Source: Apiotrichum sp. Y4204 (lineage: Eukaryota > Basidiomycota > Tremellomycetes > Trichosporonales > Trichosporonaceae). Taken from it: a stretch of 64,000 nt of DNA. The notes under the pieces were generated by a model, which saw nothing but the letters and a program-made list of their open reading frames with translations, was not told the DNA's origin and did no database searches. The position numbers and the translations under genes are program-made. Where the stretch lies: positions 124,001 through 188,000 of the forward strand of contig JAMYHL010000034.1 of assembly GCA_025531455.1 (NCBI GenBank). Reading direction: 5' to 3'. Position 1 is the first letter of the stretch, and every line of letters starts with the position of its first letter. Shown here in pieces: positions 34,554 to 47,531 of this stretch.

Positions 34554-35715
34554 TTATAAGCAGCGGCCGCTGCGGAGTTCTCGGCCAGGCATGCACCTGG
34601 TGGCCACGCAGTGGCCGTTGGCACACACTGCACCGTGGGCACGGACATGAGGGAGGGAAGTGCAGCTGATAATGTTAGTCTTGTCATTTACTGACTACTC
34701 ACTCAACACCGGTAGCAGTTCCGTTTCCACCATACTCTCCTGCAGGGCATCCACCACAGGACTCGTAGTTGGACGACACGTCGATACACTCATACTCGTC
34801 CGTGCCGGGAATGATGCACGCAGTGAGGCCCTTGTGGCAGTATTTGGAGGTTCCGGCCTGGTGGCGGAGATGGCGGCGGGTCCACGTAGACGAGGGGATG
34901 AGTTGAGTGTAGGTGTTGTAGGCGTAGGTCTTGCGGAAGTAGGCAGTGAGGAGCAGGCCGCCGGGAACGAAGACGGACTCCTGTTCGGAGCCGCAAGTCG
35001 CTGCGGCGCCCGAGAGTCCTGCGTTGGAGCACTCGCACTGGTACTCGCCGCCGGTGGTGCCGAGGAGGAGGTTGAGCAGCCCGCCGATAAGGTTGGCCTG
35101 CTGCTTGACATTCGCGGAGCGGACCACAATGTTGCGCTTGTTGGCACACTGCGAGGAAGTCATGCACTGGCCCTCGGTAGGAACGGTGAACTTGGTGACG
35201 GGGTAGGTGTTGTCCCACGCAACCTTGCCCTTGCAGCCGGCAAATGACACCTTGTTGTCCCCCAAGTAGTCGACCTTGACGCCAATGAGGCCAACAAGGA
35301 AGGTCTGGCAGGTCCCCTGGCTGTCGGCGCCTAAAGTTAGCAATTGTGATGCTGACAGTACTTACCAGGATGAACGGTGGCAGGCTGCAGGCCGTCATTG
35401 TTGCACCAGCAGCTACCGAAAAGAGACGTCTTGTCGTAAGTGTTGAGGGAAAGGCTGAGGCCGAGGGAGAAGAGCGAATACTTGTATCCTTGGGACTTGC
35501 ACCTTGCCTGAAATTAGAGGAAGACACTACTTGATACATACCTGGCAGTCGGAGCCGGTGACGACAGTGTTGATCGCCTGCGAGACGGTTCCGAGCACGC
35601 CGCTGAGCACATTGCCGAGCACACCGAGCGTTCCACATCCTGCGAAGAGGGGGGTTTCTGCGCTCACCCCCATGAGGAGGCAGAACAGCGCTGTCAACAG
35701 GAGGAGAAGACGCAT
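34554..35715 (-). CDS. Secreted Cys-rich protein with C-terminal CPL1-like domain
   Basis: Four exons, about 355 aa. Exon 1 holds a strong signal peptide (MRLLLLLTALFCLLMGVSA) and ends SDCQ. Exon 2 (ARCKSQGYKYSLFS...CWCNNDG) and exon 3 contain many Cys. Exon 3 ends in the domain start (YCHKGLTACIIPGTDEYECIDVSSNYESCGGC) and exon 4 completes it (VDCTSLPHVR...CANGHCVATRCMPGRE...RCL, stop). The ECID...ESCGGC...DC...V.C..G.C....C..G pattern is that of the CPL1-like domain, first named from the Cryptococcus capsule-linked secreted protein Cpl1. The middle resembles a WSC-like, disulphide-rich domain. It is probably secreted or wall-associated. Function in this species is not known. Confidence 0.82.
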
Positions 35716-35904
35716 GATGGTGGGTGAGGTTTGGGAGTGGGGGAATTCAGACGAGGGCTTGGGGAGTTGAGTATACGAGTGTGAACGCCTGCTACTGAGC
35801 AGCCTTTAAGGCGGCCTTGAAAGTATCACCTGTTTCATCGGCAGTAGCACACGAGGATACTGGTCAGAGCCGGTTTGCCTCAAGGCTGTGTTTTCCTGGG
35901 CTGC

Positions 35905-36162
35905 TTACCAGCGCATCTCCCACGTAACTGATAGGGGGATTTTTTGACTGACCTCCGCTTCATAGTCTTCTTGCCATCTGCTCTCGCGGTCTGCTCTCTC
36001 CCGATTCCATCGGAGGGACTCTTCTCGCCATTGAATTACAGCCCCTCCCCCATCGGTGTGTTCCAGCCGCCATGTGCCCGGCCCCATGTGAATGTGACAC
36101 CACTCCTTGAATGTCCAGTCGTGAGGCGTCTTGTACAATACTGGGGCGATAACACTGCTCAT
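35905..36162 (-). CDS. Small Trp-rich hypothetical protein or exon (weak)
   Basis: An ATG-started 85-codon frame encoding MSSVIAPVLYKTPHDWTFKE...REESLRWNRERADRESRWQEDYEAE. The Trp-, Glu- and Arg-rich composition is protein-like rather than random. A GTAAGC donor-like site overlaps its end (TG-GTAAGC), so it could be one exon of a longer gene running into the region before the CPL1-like gene. No family recognised. Confidence 0.35.
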   Translation of the reverse strand: MSSVIAPVLYKTPHDWTFKEWCHIHMGPGTWRLEHTDGGGAVIQWREESLRWNRERADRESRWQEDYEAEVSQKIPLSVTWEMRW

Positions 36163-37367
36163 GTCCGCGTAAAGTACGAGCCGGCTCTAGCGAGAAAAGT
36201 CTTTACACGGCGTTTGTCACCTGCGGGGCGCCTGTCTGAGAGGGCACCGCAGGAACTACGGTGGCGCAGAAGACAGAGCCCACATGTCTACATCCGCCGC
36301 GGCGCCACTTCCATGCAGCATGTCCTGTACTGTGGAGCAACTGTTTCGTACCTTGCCATGGCGTTTGTGGCACTTTCGCACCTCCTCCTCCAGGACATCA
36401 GTCTCGGATCTACATCATCCTTTTCCTGAGCGACGAGTCACCGAGAATCAAAACTTCTGTAGCAGCTCTCCAATCAACTACTCGACTCTCAGTTAGCAGT
36501 GCTGAGTGGCTATCATTCACACAGAGAATTGGGCCGATGATAATACGCTCTGACTGTCTGAATAGATTTTTTGATAACATGCAGCCTATCGCAGGGGGCA
36601 AACAGGGGCCAAGCAAGCGTCCAGACTGCAGTCGAGCTCCAGGAGTTTACCTAGATCAATGGAGGATCGCCGTCAGGGATGGAGAAGACCACGCACACGT
36701 CACACAGCATTCAAGGAAATCCATGGCGTGGCACGGCTGTGATGTTGTGGCCGTTGTTTGCGGGACTTGTGTTCATGGGTATTGGACAATAAGCACGTGT
36801 AGCGATTGATAACCGGCGGCCAGGCAGGCAAGCGACGTGTCCAACGACCCCTCGCTCTCCGGAGTTTGTCTCGTCTATTCTTGATCAGGTATCGCCGCGC
36901 CTCGCTAATAGTCCTGCAGCACATCAATTGCAGGTATCAGGGCCAAAAGATGTGCGCCAGCCATCGATCATCCCAAAAGGCCCGAGATCTCGGTCCGGCG
37001 GATGTTTGACTGCGGCGTATTCACGGTGCTCCATTGCAGGCTTGCAAAACACGTCAGCGGGAGTGCCGTGGCGTTGTGGCGCTGTGGCGCTGGACCCTGT
37101 CGATCCAGGATACAAACCCAGTAAGCAATTCAGCCGATTCCCAGTCTTTTGGGTCGGTTTGCTCGCATTCGTCGGCCCTATGCTTGCTGAATCGTTGTTT
37201 GGTTGGACGCGACTCTTCCCCATTAAGAAGGTTTCTGGTCGGCCGGGTCGGTCCAGGACCTTTCAAGCATGTTGAATTGATCCAGATCGGACCGGAGACC
37301 GGTCACCGAGGTGCCGGATGCGAGAAGGCTTACGAGCCGAAGGCCAAGGCGCCGCCAAACAAACAAG

Positions 37368-37607
37368 ATGGAGACGAAGGTGAAGAACAGCCTGTCGCGG
37401 ACCGTTGCTGCCGACGCGCCTAGTAACCGCGCGACTTGGCCTGCCGCTGAGGATCACGGGCTGAAGAATGTGCTCGGTCGTTTAACCGCGCTAGAGGACA
37501 ATGACACTCTCGAGTACACGCCCGCGAATATCGGCTTTGCGCGCTCGATACCCGTCTTACCGGATTGGGAGGGAATCCAGCTGATTCGAGGCCTCTCAGC
37601 ATGTTGA
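37368..37607 (+). CDS. Small hypothetical protein or gene remnant (weak)
   Basis: An ATG-started 79-codon frame encoding METKVKNSLSRTVAADAPSN...LTALEDNDTLEYTPANIGFARSIPVLPDWEGIQLIRG. The composition and C-ending codons look coding. I recognise no domain, and neighbouring patches in other frames suggest a larger, perhaps decayed, gene on the same strand. Confidence 0.3.
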   Translation: METKVKNSLSRTVAADAPSNRATWPAAEDHGLKNVLGRLTALEDNDTLEYTPANIGFARSIPVLPDWEGIQLIRGLSAC

Positions 37608-37993
37608 CCAGATTTGAGGTTGGCGACGGAAGTGCCGGGCGAGAACATCAGACTCAATAGCAGTGCGAAGGTCTAGCAGATCGAGAGCAACGTTGAACAT
37701 GTTGGGATACCTCGGAGGCCGGAGACCGAGGTGCCGCGCAAAAGTAAGAGCAGCGCCAAGTTCTTATCTGATCAAAAGCAACGTCAAACCCGATGGATAG
37801 CTTTATGTTGAGGCAGTCGGAGATGGGAGATTGCAGAATGAGGTGTCCAGCAACGGTTGAGCAATGGAAGTGCACGAGGACAGATCGTTTGAGGCCATTA
37901 CGCCCGTCTTGAGCGAGTTTTTCTCTGAACAGCCTCCGAGTAAGGACCGACGCTTTCGCACGCGGAGAACACGCCTAGAGCACTCCCATCTCC

Positions 37994-38097
37994 TCTTCGC
38001 TAGTATATCGGTTAGTATAATCGCCTCTCAGTCGAGAGAGCCTTCCAACAGGAAGAGCGCACCGCGATAGAGCAGGGTTCGACTCCCTGGCGGAGAA
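37994..38097 (+). tRNA. tRNA-Glu (anticodon CUC) with intron
   Basis: Acceptor arms TCTTCGC / GCGGAGA pair over 7 bp. The D arm is gtat-atcggtta-gtat. The anticodon stem atcgc / gcgat encloses ctCTCac, giving anticodon CUC. A 32-nt intron (38031-38062) follows base 37; its first bases (gtcgag) can pair with the anticodon, as in other pre-tRNA introns. The T arm is CAGGG-TTCGACT-CCCTG, and the discriminator base is A. A Pol III terminator TTTT lies at 38129-38132. The D arm has a sequence often seen in tRNA-Asp, but the loop position fixes CUC. Confidence 0.85.
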
Positions 38098-39556
38098 TGA
38101 GAGCACGAGCGCGAGCTCGAGCACCCCCTTTTGCCAGTTGGGTGGACTGGAGAAGACCGCGGGCGCCCGCCCGCCTGCGCGCGTCGCGCGTTGGTAGCGC
38201 GGTAGCCGTGTTGCCAAGTTGCTGTGTGGAGCATCTCGTCGGCGCGAGGTCGGCGCCGAGGAGATGGTGCCCTTCGACGGGAACTCCGAGAATCTGCTTG
38301 ACCATAGCCCCTGGCGCACTCACCGATGATTGTGGGGCAACGCTCGCGAGGGCCGTGACCCAGTGGGAATGTCGGCCTGCCAGTGTCCGAAGCCCCGGTG
38401 CGCGGGGACTAGGCCGGAGATGACAGGTGGCAGTCGAGCCGAGCGAACGTTCTCTCGTATGCTCTTCACCTCGTAACGACGATGGAATGAGGGGTACACC
38501 TGTGCTTCTCGTCTTGGCATCCGACCGGTCGCGGCCATCGTTCCCTATCACGTCCCTATCACGCAGGGAAGTGCCCTCCTGAGATCTAAGCTCATGCCAC
38601 CCTGGACTTCCATAAACGAGTTGATCTAGAAGTGGGTTTAGAGTTTTTTTTTTTCCGCGAGCGTAGCTCTGCCTCCGTACGACAGGGGAGAATAATCGGA
38701 ATGTGGACGAGTGGACGAGCGCGCCGAGTACTGCCCCAGCCCAGCTGGGGTGTGCGGCAGAGGTGCGGAGGTGCCACTTTGCTCAATCTGGTGGTGTGAG
38801 TTGTTGAGGCGGATGTTGGCACAGAAATCCTGCGACTTCCAATATCCGCCTCGCATTGTATATAATCACCCATACTACTCCTCTACGTACCGTAGATACT
38901 GTAGATACATAGCGTTGACTGATTTTTGTGCACAAATTTCCGTGCCCGAGTGAGAGGCAAGTGCCTTGTCTAGACATGTCTGCACGTCGACTGACAGATC
39001 GTCGACAGTCAAGGCGGATATTGGATTGCCGCCAGACAGCTTCGCTCTTGCTTCGCTCTTGCAGTTCAATCGCTATCCCAGTCAGGTTTCTTGGACAGTT
39101 TGTCAACTCTATACATACCACGTCTCGCACACAGACTCGAGATGGTCAATTCCATACTCACCGAAACCCGTTTGACCATGTGCTCGGCACACCAACTACT
39201 CGGGCCCGGAGATCGGTGATGTCATCTCTCCGGGGACGAAGCCACCTAAAAACGCACTAACATTCTGTCATGTCGGTCACGGGCGTACTAATCTTGGCCC
39301 CAGCACATGTACAATACCGCGGAACGGACCGCCAGGCATTGCGGGTGCCTGCGGGGGAGTGGGGCCTGACGCGGGAGGCTGATGAGGGCGCGCGGGGGCA
39401 GCATGGGACCGGCGATACGGTAGCTTGTTATGGTCGGTCATCACCTCCTTGACGCACGTTTGGTACGGGTCGCCTGTACTGAATCATGGGCCCCGCTGCT
39501 GACATAGCTATTTTGGTAGAGACCGTAGGACTGGGAATCCAAGCTGCTCGAAGCCG
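38098..39556. other. Non-coding stretch after the tRNA
   Basis: Holds the tRNA terminator (TTTT at 38129) and a run of eleven T at 38644-38654. The T run could end another Pol III transcript, but no A/B box pair or fold is evident upstream. Open frames on either strand overlap the tRNA or lack coding character. Confidence 0.4.
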
Positions 39557-39564
39557 TTTATAAG
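39557..39564 (+). promoter_or_regulatory. TATA box of the carboxylesterase gene
   Basis: TTTATAAG lies 53 bp before the ATG at 39610 and only 23 bp before the in-frame ATG at 39580. This favours 39610 as the start, where the signal peptide also begins. Confidence 0.55.
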
Positions 39565-39609
39565 CCGGCGAGCGCATTGATGCAACTACCAAGAGCCCCG
39601 TCATCAAGT

Positions 39610-41861
<2,252 letters not shown>

Positions 41862-42005
41862 TTGGATGGAGTGTGCAGTATCAGAAAACCGATAGCGGCG
41901 AAGGAGTATGAAACATTTATTCTGATCAGTGCAGCGGTGATGTTGTCAGCCTGGGAAAAACAGTGTGTCAATGCATTATAATACAGCGTGGTCTCAACAA
42001 GCAAT

Positions 42006-44909
42006 CTATTGCTCCTTTGTAGGGGTGAAGGAGAAGATGGGGGATCGCCAAGGGGGCGCGCTCTTGCCGGTCCTGAGCCCGGTGCTTGTGGGGGTGACAG
42101 AGCTGGACGTCGATTCAATCGCCGACACAGCCTCTGACGCGCGGAGAGCTTCACGCTCGGCCCTCCGGCGCCTGTAGAGAAGAGACTTTGAAGCGTCGTA
42201 CGAGACACCTGGCAGCATGCAGTCCTCGAGCCGACTGCTAACGAGAAACTTCTTGAAGGGTTTGGGCTTGTCTTGTCCTGGCTCGGGTGGTATTGGCAGA
42301 TTCGACGCGGAGGAGGCTGTTGAGGCCGCAGCTGCCGAAGCGTCGGAAGACGCAGATAGCTCGCTGGACAGACTGGCTAGGCTGGTGTTGCTCGCGTTGG
42401 TGGCCAGGCTCGCGCGTCGCAAACGCATGATATTGTGCTCGATCACTGCGTCGCGCTCGCTCTTCCACTCCTTCCACACCTTGAGACGTGCCTGGAATAT
42501 GCGGGTCATCCTCGCCGTAACGCCAGTCACCGGGGTACCCTTCCGCGCGTCCTTCTCTGCCTCCCGGTTCATCTTGATGAGCTGGTCGCGCATGAGCAGG
42601 AGCTCGCGGTTGAGCGCCTCGATCGTCTCATTTGTCCTGAGTGCCCATCTCGATGTCATTCTGCGCTTCAGGAACGGCACGCCTGCGGTCCACAGGAGAG
42701 CGTTGTAGATCATGTCCTTGCCCGACTTCGACTTGTGCGTCTGTACGTCGACTTCGTCAATCGTAAACTCGATCTTCTTCGCGCGGATGACAAACGGGCT
42801 GTCTTCCTTGGTGCTGATTTCAATGTCAAGGTCTGCAGAGATACCGTTTCGCGAGACGATGATGTCCACTTGTCGTCAGTTATGGGGGCTTCATTGGGGG
42901 GACTCACGCAATGCCATGATTGTAAGCTTGAATCCCCTCTTCCACTTGAGCGCAACCATGGAATTGCGCACCTCGCCCTGTATCTGGGTAGCGCGAACGC
43001 GGACGCGGGAGTACGTGCTGTCCGCGCAGTTGGTTTCAGTCTCTGGAAACGGCGACAGCCTGAGCTGCTCGTGCGAGTCGAGCGTGACATATGTCGGGAG
43101 GAGGTTGGCGAGCGAGACATTCACGTTCTCGAGTACCAGCTCTATATTAGGACTGACAAACTCGACGCGCGGGAACGTAATGTATCCCATGCCCTTTATG
43201 GCCGGGACGGTCAGCTCGCCAATGTCCTTCCACAGGCTCCTCTTCCAGATAAACCGTTTCCGCTGGTCGAGGAAAAGCGCCGCCATAAGCTTGTTCCAGT
43301 TCTTCTCCAGGCGGCGCGTGAGCGGGTCGTCATGAAACCACGTCGACACCGTACTTGTCCCGCTGTGATGACGAAGCTGCTGGTTCATGTCACTTGGAAT
43401 AGAGCTGGATCCCAGCCAGATCGAGAGGCCGGACATGACCGCGTTCCAGTGCGCCCAGTACACCGTGTTGTCGAGCCACTTCTCTGCGCGCTCATACAGG
43501 CTACGTGCCTCAATGGCGCATTCCTCCGTGTTGACGAAACCGTGCTGCAGGACAATGCGGTGGAGCAGATTGTCGATGTCTTCCCACAGCGAGCGCAGCT
43601 CGGGTGTGCCGATAACATCTTCATAGACCTTTTGGATCGCGTTTTGAATGGGCGACACTGACTTTCCACGCGCGAAGCGTTCCATGATCGTAATGATATT
43701 GGAGAAGATCTTGCGCATCCCAGGAAGACTGTACAGGGTCATCCGCGATGTCGGGTGCGGCTTTCCGGGAAACCGCGCGGCAAACATCTCCACCTGGTAA
43801 GCTTGGAACGCATCAATGAGCCACGCCATGGACTCGGAGAACCCAGGCTGGCTCTGCAGGACGTTGCTGGTGGTCAGCACACGACATCTCCCGGGAAGAG
43901 CACGCACATGGCAGCTTTGAAGTGCTGGATGAAATCCCGAACCTTGGGGTTGTCCCTCAGGGAATCTGGCAACGGGTCCTCTTCCGCGTCCTCCCAGCTC
44001 TCGGCGGACGATGCTTCCGAGTCCGAGTCCGAGTTCGAGTCATGCTCCCAAGTCTCTTCCCAGGCTCCGGGAACGTGTGGACCTTCGCTCTCCAAATCTG
44101 TCTCGGGAGGCGGCAGAACCTCGGGCTCCACTGGTGCAGCATCCGAAGGTTTATCAGCAGGCGGTTCAGTGTCCGGTGTGTCCTCATCCTCGACGACCAC
44201 CGGCGCGTCCTCATTGTCGTCCGCCTTCCGACGAAGCACTTGCCGCGCCGCATCAACCATGTCGCCTACTGCCTGTCGCAGATCGACGTTTGTGGCAAAG
44301 ATCATCGCGAGTGTCCGGATGTGGCGGACAGCCGCGGCAAGCTCGCCCTCCCGCTGGGCGTGGCTTGCAGCAGCGGCGTCGACTTGTGTATCCAGATCCT
44401 GGTCGATGGCGTGCGGCGCCTCACCACGTGCCTCTGAAGTTCGTCTACACTGCTGACACGGTCCCAGCGGCGGCGTTCCATCGTCGTTGGCGTGCCCGCA
44501 TGGCCGGACAGTCCGCCGAGACTCGACGTGCATCAGCCACAGGGAGTCTTGTACGAGCTGGTCCCCGTTCTTCTCCTTTATCACGACGCGAACCGTCTCA
44601 AGCAATGATCGCAAGCTCGAGATTGCCGAAATCGTGTCCGCCGTCAAGGTCGCAGCTTCCTTGGAAGACGGGGTCGGCAGGTGATTGATGATAGCCACGA
44701 GTACCGCGTCGAGCTGCACATTCGACGGCAGCCGCCTAAGTGTTAGTAAACGCAAGTTACCGCATCCGCCCTTAGACAGCCCACCCTATCCGCAACGCTT
44801 CGAGTATGCTCCAGCACTTGAGATTGCGCCGGACGTCCTCTTCCATGTTCGCCATGTCCTCCTTGCTCAATGGGTGTGCCAGCCCGCCGCTCGACGGCTT
44901 CTCCGACAT
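42006..44909 (-). CDS. HAM1-like protein (lipid-transfer-type, DUF4449/DUF5923 relatives)
   Basis: About four exons, near 920 aa. The start MSEKPSSGGLAHPLSKEDM is in good context, and the next exon joins through a GTGGGC donor (EALRIG-RLPSNVQLD). There is an N-terminal helical part, then an acidic linker (DEDTPDTEPPADKPSD...EDAEEDPLPDSLRDNPKVRDFI). The core continues after a roughly 43-nt intron (HFKAAI-NVLQSQPGFSE). The C-terminal part has RIVLQHGFVNTEECAIEARSLYE..., a beta-rich region (VTLDSHEQLRLSP), and VDIIVSRNGISADLDIEI, followed by KKIEFTIDEVDVQTHKSKSGKDMIYNALLW, all typical of fungal HAM1-like proteins. The tail is Ser/Ala-rich. HAM1 homologues in filamentous fungi affect cell fusion and membranes. 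The converging carboxylesterase gene ends 145 bp away. Confidence 0.7.
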
Positions 44910-45638
44910 GTCCTTGTGCGTCTTAAACCTCACTACATGGTTAGCGGCAGACCAAACCCCTTACTCACTATTGCGCTGCGAGGAGCATATATGGTGGTGT
45001 GGACAGAAGGATTAGTCGTCCCCGGCTTAACCGTGCTTCATGCTATCGTCGCCTGTCTGGAGCGCTGGAGCTTTCTTCAGCTGTGAAAGTCGACGACAGC
45101 TCGAAAAGTCATGCGCTCTCCATGACTACCGAACGGTGACGTAGAGAAAGGACAGGAAGGGCAATGTCCGCTCCATCTCGAACGACAAATCGTCTACTCC
45201 TTTCGTTGGCGTCACCTTTCAGCCTCCTCGCCAGCCTGTATTAACCGCTCACGTGACAGTGTCACACGATGAGACAAAAGTCAGACAACATGTCCGACAA
45301 CAACAACATGAAGGCCTCTCGCATTGACATCTTAGGTGCCAAGCGCGCCATGGACGTTCATTCGTCGCCGGCCAACTCCGTTTGTGCGCCGTCATGGTTA
45401 TCCGCAGCTCGCTCGACTCCGACTCCGACTCCGGCGACTCCGACGCTGCCTGGGGGGTTCGGCGCGTCCAATCTCGGCGATCTCGGCCGGCGTTCTCGGC
45501 CTTTCGTCATGTCTACCCGGTGGGTCCAAGAAGCCCACCGGGCCGGATCCTCGGCGAAATGATAGGGCGCGCGGGTTATAATCGAGGCATCGTGAAGGTC
45601 GTCTATAACAACTTTGGACTCTCAACACTCCCTCGAGC
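44910..45638. other. Divergent promoter region
   Basis: Separates the HAM1-like gene (-) and the D-lactate dehydrogenase gene (+). Contains TATAA at 45604-45608, 31 bp before the dehydrogenase ATG. A short open frame from 45269 is simple-sequence (ctccgactc repeats) and not credited as a gene. Confidence 0.5.
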
Positions 45639-47531
45639 ATGATCAGGAGCTTGTCTCTGGCTCGCCTGGCGCACCAGGTGCCTCGCGGGGTACGATCTCT
45701 CGCGACCTCTGCGCCGCGGCGGCGGCAGAAGAGCTCGGCTACCTGGTTCTTCCGCGGCATTGCCTTCGCTGGCGTAACTTACATGGTCGCGACTGGCCTG
45801 CCCGAGACCAAGTCGGTCGAAGCTTGCGTGCGCGAGCGCGAACAGTCCACGTCCCCGAATTCAGCTTCAAAGCCGGCGGCGACGCCTCTCGAGGCAATGC
45901 GCGCAAGGTACGGGTCTCCAGCCGACTACGCTGCCGCGATCAAGGAGCTACAGGCGGCGTTCGACGAGGATGCGATCAGCGTGGACGACGACGACAGGGA
46001 ACACCACGGCAACAGCCCGTGGACGCATGGCATCAACTTTCCCCCGTCGGCTATCGTGTATCCCCGGTCCACCGAGGAGGTGCAAGCCGTGATGCGCATC
46101 GCCAGCAAGTATCGCGTGCCGGTCGTGCCGTACGGAAATGGAACGAGTTTGGAAGGGCAGTTCTCTGCTGTGAGTCTGGTTTATGTAGATGCGATGTTGC
46201 TAACACTGCAGCCTTTTGGTGGAATTTGCGTCAACATGAGCCGCATGGACCGTATCCTCGCTATCCACCCAACGGACGGGGACGTCGTTGTACAGGCCGG
46301 TCTGGGATATGAGACTCTCAACTCGGAGCTGAAGAAGCAAGGGATCAACATGTTTCTTCCGCTCGACCCCGGCCCAAACGCAAGTATCGGCGGCATGATT
46401 GGCACGGGGTGCTCGGGAACCAACTCTGTGCGGTATGGCACTGCGCGTGCCGAGTGGTTTCTGAACGTCACTGCCGTGCTGCCGGACGGCACCATTCTCA
46501 AGACTCGTCAGCGCTCGCGCAAGTCGTCTGCAGGGCCCGATATGACAAAGCTGTTTATCGGCGCCGAAGGCACGCTGGGTATCGTTACAGAGGTGACCAT
46601 CCGCTTGGCTCCGCTGCTGCCCACGCGTGTCGGCGTGGTTGCGTTTCCGAGCGTTCGCAACGCGGTCAATGCCGTGGTTGATATTCTCAATGATGGCGTT
46701 CAGGTTCAATGCGGTGAGTACGAGGCTGTGTCCAACTCGCGCTGACCTGCAGTTGAGCTTCTCGATGACCTCCAGGTTGCGGCTGTGAACCACAGCGGCA
46801 TCGTGGAGCGGCCGCTCGCTGAGAAGGATTCGATCTTTTTCAAGTTCCAGGGGAACGACACTGTGCTGGAAGACTCGGTCCGCGTCATCCAGGAGATTGC
46901 GGCCAAGCACGGTGGAAACGACGTTCAGTTTGCGGAGAACGAGAAGGAGAGCGAGGACATCTGGGCCGCAAGAAAGGCCGTCCTCTTTGCCTCCCTCGGA
47001 CACAGCGGTTACGAGAGTGAGTGGGAGCAACTATTCTCAGCAGCGACATTCCTGACCCCAGCCCCGATGCTGTACGGCAACGACGTGTGCGTGCCAATCT
47101 CGCGTCTGCCGGATCTCGTCGAGGAGTGCAAAGCCGAGTTTAAGGAGCGGGGCATCTACGCGCCGATTGTGGGGCACGTCGGAGACGGCAACTTCCACGC
47201 GACGATCATCATGCGCGGCGCACACGAGGTGCCGGCGATTTCAGAGCTGATGGGCGACATTATCCGCCGCGCACAGGAAATGGAGGGCACGTGTACGGGC
47301 GAGCACGGCGTCGGCATCAACAAGAAGAAGTATCTCCGCGCCGAGCTCGGCGACGGCACGCTCCACCTCTTGAAGACGATCAAGGACGCGGTCGACCCGC
47401 TTGGTATCATGAACCCTGGCAAGCTTTGTGAGCGGCAGTAAAAGGAGTATAGCTGACGGCATGCAGATCCGGACGAGCTCATGGCCGATGAGACGCCCAA
47501 GTGGCCTCCGCCGGCAACACCTTGCTGCTAG
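45639..47531 (+). CDS. Mitochondrial D-lactate dehydrogenase (FAD-linked, cytochrome type)
   Basis: About five exons, near 560-575 aa. The N-terminus MIRSLSLARLAHQVPRGVRSLATSAPRRRQ is a mitochondrial presequence, followed by one hydrophobic segment, as in yeast Dld1. The FAD domain runs from PPSAIVYPRSTEEVQAVMRIA through PVVPYGNGTSLEGQ to LPLDPGPNASIGGMIGTGCSGTNSVRYG and LFIGAEGTLGIVTEVTIRLAPL. The cap and C-terminal part has VGHVGDGNFHATIIM (metal-binding His), GTCTGEHGVGINKKKYL and DAVDPLGIMNPGKL. It oxidises D-lactate and passes electrons to cytochrome c. A 45-nt intron near 47,015-47,060 is stopless and in frame, so its retention would insert 15 residues. The last exon (NPGKL-YPDELMADETPKWPPP) is short. 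Confidence 0.92.

Larger units (their letters stand above)
35716..37993. other. Largely non-coding stretch with isolated coding-like patches
   Basis: Apart from the two small frames listed separately, a plus-strand patch at about 37088-37235 reads like protein (ALDPVDPGYKPSKQ...FGWTRLFPIKK), and another at 37864-37953 reads MEVHEDRSFEAITPVLSEFF. They cannot be joined into one gene with clear splice sites. They may be remains of a decayed gene. No intact transposon signature. Confidence 0.35.

Noticed and set aside
34685..34720. Apparent truncation of the CPL1-like domain
   Set aside because: A normal intron and a fourth exon complete the Cys pattern and the stop.
38644..38654. T11 run as terminator of a second Pol III gene
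   Set aside because: No A/B boxes, U6-like or 5S-like sequence upstream.
43870..43915. Apparent frameshift in the HAM1-like gene
   Set aside because: A 43-nt intron (GTGCGT...CCACCAG with a ctgac branch) joins HFKAAI to NVLQSQPG in frame.
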